From Gramella jeungdoensis (GTDB lineage Bacteria > Bacteroidota > Bacteroidia > Flavobacteriales > Flavobacteriaceae), in the NCBI RefSeq assembly GCF_023805255.1, contig NZ_JAMSCK010000002.1, positions 372,001 through 436,000 of the forward strand: a DNA stretch of 64,000 bases, given 5' to 3'. Shown in pieces: positions 1 to 8,900 of this stretch. Both the position numbers and the translations under genes were made by a program. Within the stretch, counting starts at the first letter, position 1. Each line of letters begins with the position of its first letter. The notes under the pieces were generated by a model, which was not told where the DNA came from, searched no databases, and saw nothing but the letters and a program-made list of their open reading frames with translations.

Positions 1-2
1 AG

Positions 3-2861
3 GCTTTTTCACAACCTTCAAAAAATAGATTGTTCCCGAAATTACGGTTTTCTATTAATGAGATTTCAGATTATTTAAAAAACCCATTAAAATATAACGC
101 TCACATAAGCTTCTTAATAAGTCCATTTCCTATTAAAATCGAACTAGTGAAGCCGTATGGAGATACTAGAAACTTTTTCGTTAATGGAATATTGACTGAA
201 TACTCCGTTCGTGTTGAAAATGAGGAAAACAAATTTAGATGGAATAGATTTATTAGAGCTAATGATCTTCCAATTGAGTATGCTAATTCTGGTAAAATGG
301 GCATTGAATTATTTGAGAATATTCAATCCTTTACAAGTTGTGCACTCAAGTTGGAATACACACAGGCCATTCCATCCACACAGATGGTCCTAAATGAAAG
401 AGACAAAGTTTTAATTACTCATTTACATGATTATTCAGATTGGGTAGTGACTTTCGATAAAAATATGGGTCCAGAAGTCTATGACCAACCTTCTAATGGA
501 GAAGATATTCCTTTTCTATTAGACTATGTTCCTGGTGAAGAAATCTCTGGTATTTCTTCTTATTTAACTACAAGGCCGACTTCAGAAGTACTGGGGTTAA
601 TAGGGCCTCACTTCAAAGAATTTGGTTTAAATATCCATGATGAGGATCATAAAATCAAAATAAAATCATTGTTGGAGGATCTTAGAGCATTGAGTAGTTC
701 TTTGGTATTACAACTTAATTCTTCAAAAAATAAAGCTTTTGAAGTAATTGGATCTGCCTTTACAAAGCGAGTTTTGGAAAAGAAAGGTTTTTTGGAGAAC
801 GGAGTTTTAATTCCTATCGACTTACATCAAAATCTATTCAATGATAAAAAGTTTGAAAGTAAGAGTAGAGCCGACAGCTTATTGATAGCCCTAGATCCCG
901 AAAATAAGGAAATAATTATCACTGTTATCGAAATTAAATGTAGAAAGCATTTAAATGATACAGAACGAGAGGATTTAAAATTAAAAATAAAAGAACAAAT
1001 TGAAAATACGATTGAGGTTCTAAGGTATCATTTTGATCCTCAATACAATCTTTCTTATGATAGATTAGATAGAGAAATAAAAACTAAGGAGTTAAGAAAT
1101 TTACTAGGCTTTTATATAAATAGAGCGAATAGATACACTTATTTAAGCGATTTGGTGTATGATAATTATAATGAGTTTCTTTTAAAACTTGATTATGGTT
1201 ATAGTTTGAAATTTAAGAAAGTAGGAATTATTTATGATTTTTCTACCAATAAAAAACATCATAAAGAATTATTTGATGGCGATATCACCATGTTCACAAT
1301 GGGACATGACTTAATTGAAGATATTCTTGACCCAGATTCAGATTTAAATACTATCAGACTTGAAACTGACGATTTAGATAATGACTTAAAGGAGGCTTTA
1401 GGGATCGATAATAGGATGAAGAAATTCTTGCAAAAACTCAATAAAAAAGCTGGTCCTACGGAGGTAGAAAATCAAAATGATGAAATGCCCAATTCGGCAA
1501 CCGAAGAAAAGGGTGAAACAAACTTAAATGAAACCTCTACTATTAAGTCAGAAATAGTCCGAGATGAGGTGGAAAAAACAAATTTTGAGACAGAGCTATC
1601 AGAGGTTTCCAAACCTATTTCGGTTAAGCCTTATTCAGAGCCAGAGTTTGATTTATTTGTAGGAAATTCTAAACCTTCTTCTCAATTCGGTTTGCTTGGT
1701 GAGACTTCCCATCAGAATAAAAAAATCGCTATTGACCTAAGTGGTGTTAATACGATAAGTCTTTTCGGTGTTCAGGGAGGAGGAAAAAGTTATTCTATAG
1801 GAACTCTAACCGAAATGGTTTTGAAACAATTTAGTAATGTAAACAAACTTCCTTCTCCTTTAGCCGGTGTGATTTTTCATTATAGCGAAAGCATGGATTA
1901 TGAACCTGAGTTTACCTCTATGACTCAAGGAAATGATCAGCCAAACGAATTAAAAATTTTGAAGGAAGTTTATAATGTCGATCCAGATAGTATTGACGAT
2001 ATAATTATTCTTTGTCCTGAACGAAAAGTTGATGAACGCAAAAATCAATTTCCATCTGTTGAAGTAGCGCCACTTCTATTTAACCCAAACGAACTATCAA
2101 TTAAAGATTGGCAGTTTTTAATGAATGCAGTTGGAAACACATCAGATTATATTAATGAAATTAATTTTATTCTAGAAGAATTATTCGATAGTAATAATTT
2201 GAATGTTTCCACATTGAATCAAGCTATTAGTGAAAGCGAATTATTATCCAAAAGAGATAAAACTTTAGCTACCAGAAGGATTAGGTTTGCCTCAAAATAT
2301 GTGAAGGATGTAAATTATTTATCTAATTATTTGAATCCCTCTAAGCTTATCATTATTGATATGAGGGACGAATTCATTCATAAAGATCAAGCTTTAGGAC
2401 TATTTGTGACCGCCTTGGACATTTTTTCTGCAACGAATAGTTCAGAAAATCAGTTTAATAAATTCATTGTATTTGATGAAGCACATAAATACATGGATAA
2501 TAAAGATCTTACAGGGAATATCGTTACTGCAATAAGAGAAATGCGTCACAAAGGGGTTAGCATATTAATTGCCAGTCAAGATCCGCCAAGTTTACCGAAT
2601 GAAATAATTGAATTAAGTTCGGTGGTAATACTACATAAATTTAATAGCCCACAATGGTTAAAGCATATCCAGAAATCTATTACTCAGTTATCATCATTAA
2701 CTCCTTCAGATATGAGTGTGCTAAAGCCAGGAGAAGGTTTTTTATGGGCCTCAAAGGCTACTGAAAAAAGAGTAACAAATCAACCTATTAAGATTTCTAC
2801 AAGGCCTCGAGTAACTAAACATGGAGGATCAACAATCAATGCAGTTAAGAAAGATGAATAA
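3..2861 (+). CDS. HerA/FtsK-type ATPase with PD-(D/E)xK-like segment (5'-partial)
   Basis: Large P-loop ATPase of the HerA/VirB4 class, probably a DNA-translocating component of a defence system. The frame stays open to the window edge upstream of the TTG at 30, so the gene most likely starts outside the window; residues are numbered from that TTG. Walker A is GVQGGGKS (about 580-587) and Walker B is FIVFDEAHKY (D816/E817). Residues 280-303 hold D282 and E301-x-K303, the spacing of a PD-(D/E)xK nuclease core. A charged linker (about 480-560) separates the two halves. The N-terminal 250 residues contain a SDWVVTFD...LDYVPG segment that recalls DptH-like restriction ATPases, from memory only. 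The next gene overlaps its 3' end. Conjugative coupling protein is less likely because no transfer genes are seen. Confidence 0.75.
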   Translation, partial: AFSQPSKNRLFPKLRFSINEISDYLKNPLKYNAHISFLISPFPIKIELVKPYGDTRNFFVNGILTEYSVRVENEENKFRWNRFIRANDLPIEYANSGKMGIELFENIQSFTSCALKLEYTQAIPSTQMVLNERDKVLITHLHDYSDWVVTFDKNMGPEVYDQPSNGEDIPFLLDYVPGEEISGISSYLTTRPTSEVLGLIGPHFKEFGLNIHDEDHKIKIKSLLEDLRALSSSLVLQLNSSKNKAFEVIGSAFTKRVLEKKGFLENGVLIPIDLHQNLFNDKKFESKSRADSLLIALDPENKEIIITVIEIKCRKHLNDTEREDLKLKIKEQIENTIEVLRYHFDPQYNLSYDRLDREIKTKELRNLLGFYINRANRYTYLSDLVYDNYNEFLLKLDYGYSLKFKKVGIIYDFSTNKKHHKELFDGDITMFTMGHDLIEDILDPDSDLNTIRLETDDLDNDLKEALGIDNRMKKFLQKLNKKAGPTEVENQNDEMPNSATEEKGETNLNETSTIKSEIVRDEVEKTNFETELSEVSKPISVKPYSEPEFDLFVGNSKPSSQFGLLGETSHQNKKIAIDLSGVNTISLFGVQGGGKSYSIGTLTEMVLKQFSNVNKLPSPLAGVIFHYSESMDYEPEFTSMTQGNDQPNELKILKEVYNVDPDSIDDIIILCPERKVDERKNQFPSVEVAPLLFNPNELSIKDWQFLMNAVGNTSDYINEINFILEELFDSNNLNVSTLNQAISESELLSKRDKTLATRRIRFASKYVKDVNYLSNYLNPSKLIIIDMRDEFIHKDQALGLFVTALDIFSATNSSENQFNKFIVFDEAHKYMDNKDLTGNIVTAIREMRHKGVSILIASQDPPSLPNEIIELSSVVILHKFNSPQWLKHIQKSITQLSSLTPSDMSVLKPGEGFLWASKATEKRVTNQPIKISTRPRVTKHGGSTINAVKKDE

Positions 2862-3555
2862 TTGGTTTATTACAAATAAGGGGAAACGAAAATCGAATCA
2901 AGATGTAGTTTTAATTGAAAAATTAAATGAGAATATCGATTTGTTTCTTTTGGCTGATGGAATGGGTGGTTATAAACATGGAGAATATGCCGCGAAGTTT
3001 GTAGTCTCAAACACTTTTAAGCTTCTAAAAAATCAAAATAAAATAAATAGGGAAAGCATTCAGTCCATTATCAATAAGGTCACAGAAGCTTTAGCTCTTG
3101 AAAATAAAAAGCTTGAATCAAAAATGGGTGCTACATTGGCTGGAGTAATTCGGTGTAATGAAGTATTTCATTGTTTTTGGGTGGGAGATGTTAAAATATG
3201 GCACCTACAAAATGATAAAATCAAATTTGAATCAACCGAACATAATTTAAAAAATGAGCTAATTGATAATAAGGTATTTGTTGAATCTAAGAATGCCAAG
3301 AAATATGATCATGTTGTAACGAGGTCTATTCATGGGAATATTGAAAAAGCTAAAATTGATTATTTTAAAATTACAGATTTCAAGAATGATGATTTTATAA
3401 TGATTTCATCCGATGGTGCAAATGATATTTTAGATACTCATTATCTGAAGACAAGCTCATTTCTAAAATCTGATATTGATTGGAAGCTAAATGAATTAGA
3501 TTGTAAATTCAAGGACCAGGCAAAGGATAATAGTTCGGTCTTATTAATCCAATGA
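2854..3555 (+). CDS. PP2C-family serine/threonine phosphatase
   Basis: Metal-dependent protein phosphatase of the PPM/PP2C family, cytoplasmic, 233 residues from the ATG at 2854. Motifs occur in family order: NKGKRKSNQD near the N terminus, LFLLADGMGG (metal-binding Asp and Gly), GATLAGVI, FWVGDVKIW, IMISSDGAND, and a final DNSSVLLI. All acidic metal ligands look intact, so it should be active. An in-frame ATG at 2821 would add 11 residues, but homology begins right after Met-12 and 2854 gives a tight 8-nt overlap with the ATPase stop. Translational coupling to the HerA gene suggests that phosphorylation state controls the module. No partner kinase is visible; it may lie left of the window. 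Confidence 0.85.
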   Translation: MNNWFITNKGKRKSNQDVVLIEKLNENIDLFLLADGMGGYKHGEYAAKFVVSNTFKLLKNQNKINRESIQSIINKVTEALALENKKLESKMGATLAGVIRCNEVFHCFWVGDVKIWHLQNDKIKFESTEHNLKNELIDNKVFVESKNAKKYDHVVTRSIHGNIEKAKIDYFKITDFKNDDFIMISSDGANDILDTHYLKTSSFLKSDIDWKLNELDCKFKDQAKDNSSVLLIQ

Positions 3556-3596
3556 CCAATGTGTTTTAAACAAAAATCTAAATCCTTTTTAATGCC

Positions 3597-5942
3597 TTAT
3601 CTCCTAATAAATTCACGTAGTGTTAAGGTTTTAATTTTTAGACCTTTTGCTTTTATTTGGAGCCCGTGATCTGATGTTATTAAAATTGGATTTTGAGTTT
3701 TAAATTTTAAAGCAACAGTTAATATGAGATTGTCTGGTGACCTTTTATTAAAATCAATTGGCAAGAGTGACAAATCTGCCATCTCCATCCTCAAATCTCT
3801 TTTATCGAAACTCTTGTTAATGGACTTTAAGGCCTTCTGAACTTTTCGCTTACCATTTTGATCTAATGTTGATTTAAGTTTGTCAAGTTCATCTAGTACT
3901 TTGGCAGAGAGTATAACTGGATATTCCTCTTTTATTTTTGAAATTATTTCTGGATAATCAACAAAAACATTTGTATCAATTATATAAAGGTTTTCCTTAT
4001 GCTTTTCTATCTCCTTTTTCGGCTTTTCAAACTTTGTAACATCAATTTTGCCCACCACTTTTAGACCAATACCATTGCTCGATTTATTAGAATTGGTTAG
4101 GCTGCCATTTGTAATGCCATTTTCCCCTTTTTGTTTTTGATTATTTGAATCTGGTTTCTCATTACTAGTATTTAGTTTATAATCATTTTGCCCGCTTTTA
4201 GCGATTTCACCCGATACTGGATGTACTGCAAATGCAAATTCATTTTGAAGTTTGGACAGATAATAGCCAACCTCACTAGGGAGATTTACGAAACGGTCAA
4301 AATCCTGCTCCACTAAAATAAGTGTGCTTTTTTTTGAGCGACTTGTGGCTACATTAAATCTGTTTAGATTAAATGAAAAAGAACTTGATTTGGGAACTAC
4401 ATAAAAACAATAATCCACATCCAGTCCCTGTACCCTGTCTACGGATTCTATTTGGTAATTTCTTGAATTAGTCTTTGATTTTAAGTTTTGTTGCAAATGA
4501 GTTAATGTATCAATGTATGGTGTTAAAACGGCTATCTCATTACCTTTTAATTTCGTTAACTCGTTTAAGCCAATTACCAAAAAATCTATCATTTGATTTA
4601 AAACATCTCCATCCTTTTTAGAAAATTCGACTAAGGTGGGTCCACCATTGGGATGTGTCAATGAAGAAAGCTTATCGAAGCTGTTAATATCATTATCAAT
4701 ATTTTTATATAAAGATTTTGATTGAATGGTGTTATTATAGAAGCTATTGGTATAATTTGTAGAACGATCAGTAAGTCTGCGTGTTTCTGTCTTACGGTTA
4801 AACGAAAAATCTTCAATTTGACTCAGCGTATTCATACCGTTTATTAAGGATTCAATATTGGGATATACTCTGTAATTTTTGTTAGTGACAATTGGAACAA
4901 TTTGCTTTGGATCACCTACAACAATTACCTTTTTACCCACCTTACAGGCTGCTGCAATGGTAGTTAAATAGGCTTGAGAAGCCTCTTCGACAATTACGTA
5001 GTCATAGGATTGTGTTTGTTCTTCCCAAATTCTTGAAAACTGATAAAACGTTGTCAAGGTAAGGTGTCCTTTAGTTGGAAGCAGATCTTTGGCATTTAAT
5101 AGTTTCGGAAATTTTTTTCCTTCGTCTATAGAAATCGGTAGTTTTGAAACACGCTGTTCATCAAAGAGTTTATCAAAGAATGACTTTTCACAAACTTCAA
5201 CTGCTGCTTTATTAGTTAAAGCAGTAATTAGAACAGATTTATTCGATAATACTAATCGTGATACTAGATCTGCTACTTGATGAGTTTTACCTGTTCCAGG
5301 AGGCCCTTGAAAAATATAGATTATAGATTTTTCAACATCTGTAATTATTTGGTCTGCAATATCTAGATCTTCCTTAAGCAATTTGGGGCTGGCCTCAGTT
5401 ATCAATTTATATTTAAAGCCTAAAATTTTCTCCCAAAGCTCAGTGCCATTTTCATCAAATGCTTCGCTAAACTTTCTTAGGTTTTCTAGATATTCAAAAG
5501 GAGGAATAGTTGGGCCAAAAGCCAAGATTTGATTGTATTGAAGGCTTTCAATAAACTCAGCATCCATTTCTCGAATAAGCATAGTAATCCAGCCTTCACG
5601 TTTTGACGGAATGTAGTCTACAATTTTAGTTTCTGTGCAGTTTCTGCCTTTTATTAAATCTGAATACGTAAGGTTTCCCCAAGACTTTGGAAGTTCAAAA
5701 CCTGGCTTTGGCCTGAAACAATTGAGTTTTTGGTCTAACCTTGGGGCATATTTACCTTTACCAGTAGGGATGTCAACAAAAACATTACCTCTTTTTTCAT
5801 CTAAACCACGATATTGCCCGACATATACATTTCCGCTTTGAAATAGGGAAACCCCTGTCGCATTCCAAGTTTTCTTTACAGAGAACTCTAGTTCTTTAAG
5901 TTCTTCTGCATAAAATTTCACTTGATCTTCTTTTGTAACCAT
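3597..5942 (-). CDS. SF1 helicase (UPF1/Dna2-like) fused to a C-terminal PIN nuclease
   Basis: 781-residue fusion. After a ~200-residue N-terminal region comes an SF1B helicase core: Walker A GPPGTGKT (213-220), motif Ia LITALTNKA, motif II VIVEEAS (316-322), motif III VVGDPKQIVP (341-350), then VDRVQGLD and FNVATSRSK (motifs V/VI). A polar Asn/Lys-rich linker (about 590-645) leads to a PIN domain (about 651-781). Its acidic residues are all present: IIDTNVF, LDELDKL, SPDNLIL and ITSDHG. PIN domains cut RNA, so the pair suggests unwinding coupled to RNA (or ssDNA) cleavage. Start and upstream stop overlap as TAATG, so it is translationally coupled to the 1884-residue gene. Converges with the PP2C gene across a 41-bp gap. 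Confidence 0.85.
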   Translation of the reverse strand: MVTKEDQVKFYAEELKELEFSVKKTWNATGVSLFQSGNVYVGQYRGLDEKRGNVFVDIPTGKGKYAPRLDQKLNCFRPKPGFELPKSWGNLTYSDLIKGRNCTETKIVDYIPSKREGWITMLIREMDAEFIESLQYNQILAFGPTIPPFEYLENLRKFSEAFDENGTELWEKILGFKYKLITEASPKLLKEDLDIADQIITDVEKSIIYIFQGPPGTGKTHQVADLVSRLVLSNKSVLITALTNKAAVEVCEKSFFDKLFDEQRVSKLPISIDEGKKFPKLLNAKDLLPTKGHLTLTTFYQFSRIWEEQTQSYDYVIVEEASQAYLTTIAAACKVGKKVIVVGDPKQIVPIVTNKNYRVYPNIESLINGMNTLSQIEDFSFNRKTETRRLTDRSTNYTNSFYNNTIQSKSLYKNIDNDINSFDKLSSLTHPNGGPTLVEFSKKDGDVLNQMIDFLVIGLNELTKLKGNEIAVLTPYIDTLTHLQQNLKSKTNSRNYQIESVDRVQGLDVDYCFYVVPKSSSFSFNLNRFNVATSRSKKSTLILVEQDFDRFVNLPSEVGYYLSKLQNEFAFAVHPVSGEIAKSGQNDYKLNTSNEKPDSNNQKQKGENGITNGSLTNSNKSSNGIGLKVVGKIDVTKFEKPKKEIEKHKENLYIIDTNVFVDYPEIISKIKEEYPVILSAKVLDELDKLKSTLDQNGKRKVQKALKSINKSFDKRDLRMEMADLSLLPIDFNKRSPDNLILTVALKFKTQNPILITSDHGLQIKAKGLKIKTLTLREFIRR

Positions 5943-8900
5943 TATTCTATTACAATATTTTCGTCCATTACATTAGCCTCTTCATTTTTATTAAAAGTAC
6001 CTTTTTTACCTACCTTCTCAAAAAGACTCTCTTTCATATGTTTGCTTGTCACAAGAATAAGATGAGAATCTGATTCTGTTTTATCAAACACATCATCTAT
6101 CTCTCGTTCACTCTTTTTGTTCGGCATTCTAAACAATACTTTCTCTTGTAATTCATCACTAAGAAGTTCCATTTTGTCCCTAAAGATTCTCATTTCAAAC
6201 TTAGGATAGATTGCAATTAATTGGGTTTGGCTTGAATCTAACATTTCCCAATGACTTTTATTTATAAATAACAAACCTCCTCTCGCACTTTTTACTATAA
6301 AATCTATTCTTTTCCCTTCTGAGTCTTTGATTCCATATAGAGCAGCAAAATTGTTCTTACTATGACCTTCGTTTACCTCATATCCATTTTCCTTTAAATA
6401 ATATAGGACTTGCCTTTTAGCATTACTATTTTCGTCATTCTGCCTGTCTTCCGAAATACCGTATCGGTCTTGAATCATTCGGTCAAAAGTTTCATTATAG
6501 TTTTCCTCTAATGGATTTTTTTCAAATTCATCAGGATTTTCCTTGAAATAAATATAGAAGTCTTTTAAACTTTGGAACTTTTCTTCAGGCAAGATTGTTG
6601 GCTTTTGATTTAGAATAGAACTCTTTAATATTTTTGAAAAATAAAAGGCACCTTCGTATTCCTCCATTAAGCTCCCTGCTAATGTGGTAATCGTAATGTT
6701 GTTATAGGATTTTTTATGGGGTATTTCGTTACCATCATAAATATAAATTTGACAATTCTCATAATGTTTCCAATTCTTATAGTAGTCCGCATCCCAAAGT
6801 TTAGATTTTTCTTGAAGTACTTGTTCATCTATAGACTCGGTTAACGCAATGTTTTCTATTGGAAAATGATTAACCATTTTACCGCAAATACTATCCACAA
6901 AAGCCACATCCTTATTTTCTGACTTGACTTTTTCAAAAATAACATCATCGTATTCTTGATCCTCTTCAATAAAGTAAAGTTTTGAAGAAAATTCTATTTT
7001 TTCTAACTTATAAAGTCTTTCTTTTTTATTATTAATCACCTGAATTACAGGGATTACCATACCTTTAGTGCCATCTATATTAAGAGTTAAAGAATCATTT
7101 ATCCTCCTGATGATTTCTTTATTTTTGGTAATTATTTCTGGACTATATTGAGATAACCATTTAATTGTATTCCAAGTAATTTGTGAATTTGATTTAGCAT
7201 CTGTATAGAAGCTTATAATTTCATCTTTATCACTATTAACATCTATCATTGATTTTCTGAGGTTAACAATAGTACTATCAGTACCATTATACCCTAACTT
7301 TGATAAAAATTGTAATCTATTTTCTTTGTCAATTTCTATCCATTGATTTAACCAATTAGGAATATATTCAGATTCGATAGCAAAGTTCTTATCAACACAA
7401 ATAGACAGAGTTAAACCGTGAAAAATAAAATTTGATAGGTCGGTAAAATCAATTTTGATTAAAAGATCTAAAAACTTTTGATACGAACTATGAAGTTGTT
7501 CTTCTGTACCCCTTTCTTTGTAGTGATCATCAAAGTGTGATTTGTTCCATTTTCGATTATTTCCAAACGATTCATCAAGCAATTGAAAAACAACTTGTTC
7601 AATAGAATAGAAGGTTGAATTTTCTTTTTCTATTTCATAATGAATCTCTTGAGTCTCTAAAATTCTCGTTTTAAAAATGTGTTTTCTTAGCTTTCTTTTA
7701 TTTGTAATCTGGGTAAAAGATTCAATTATTTCTTCAAGTACATTTGTCTCTCCATCATACTTATTTAACACATCTGAAATGTGTAACTCTTTTATTATTT
7801 TCCCTTTACCAAAGGAAATTGCATTACTAATATCGAAATGTTTTAAAGGCTGTTCATTAATCAGAGTTTTTGCTTTTAAAACCTTAATAACCTCAGATAT
7901 TTCTTCAGAAACCACTTCACTTTCATCAATCTTATTTAAAATATTATGTACAATGATATGCTCAGCAGTATCGCCTCCATAGTCAGAAGAGGTAAATAGT
8001 TTAAACTCTTTTATATTGGTTATAAAAGGCTGTAATAATTCAATTGCAATGTTAGTAGGAAGGTGTACTGCTAAATTTTGATCGTATTTCTCAGATTCAA
8101 TAATTGCCTTAATTAATCTATCCCCTTGAAGTAAACCAATCATTGAGCGATTTTCACTGCATAAATTCTTGTCTAGTTCATTAAATATTAAAGAAAGCTC
8201 TGTATTTGATTGAATATAAGTTTTTAAGTCTTTATCTGAACCATCAAAAATTTGTATAGCTTCAATTTCTTCAATCTTATAATTACCCTTGAATTTTTCA
8301 ACAATTGTATAGTTTTTAAAGAAGTCTCCAAATCCACCATCATCTTCCATCCAATCTAATAGTGTATTTGCTACCATCATTTCAAGTTCTTCAACCTCTG
8401 ACCAATCTATATCTGAGCTGTCATCAGTTTTTATCTGGAATGCTTTTATTAATGCCCCACATTCTTGAATAGGAAGTATCTTTAGCTCAGCCGTTTGAAA
8501 GACCGTCTTTATTATTTCAAATTTATCAGCTTTTAAATTCTTAAAAGCTTTTGACCAATACACCTTATCAGACGTTTCAAATCTAGCCTCATCATCTATA
8601 TATAGCCAAGGAATGGAAGCCCATTGAGCACTAGAGATGTCGTCTGGATTATCAATCCAGCTGTAAATGGCTTTTAAATCACTTACATAATTGTTGATGT
8701 TTTTTGTATCAAACTGTTGCGACCATTCATCAAACAAATCTTCATCTAGAATAAAGGATGTAAATATTGCATCTTTTGCTATTAACTGTTTCTGTAAATC
8801 ATCTGTAAGACCGTTAAACTCTGTCTCCTTTATTCTAAATTTATTGATACTATTTACCTCTAAAGCCTCTTTACGACTTATTAAATGCCTTACTGGACGA

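Noticed and set aside
3-2861. Conjugation ATPase (TraG/VirB4)
   Set aside because: No relaxase, type IV secretion or coupling genes are visible, and the protein is coupled to PP2C and carries a nuclease-like segment.
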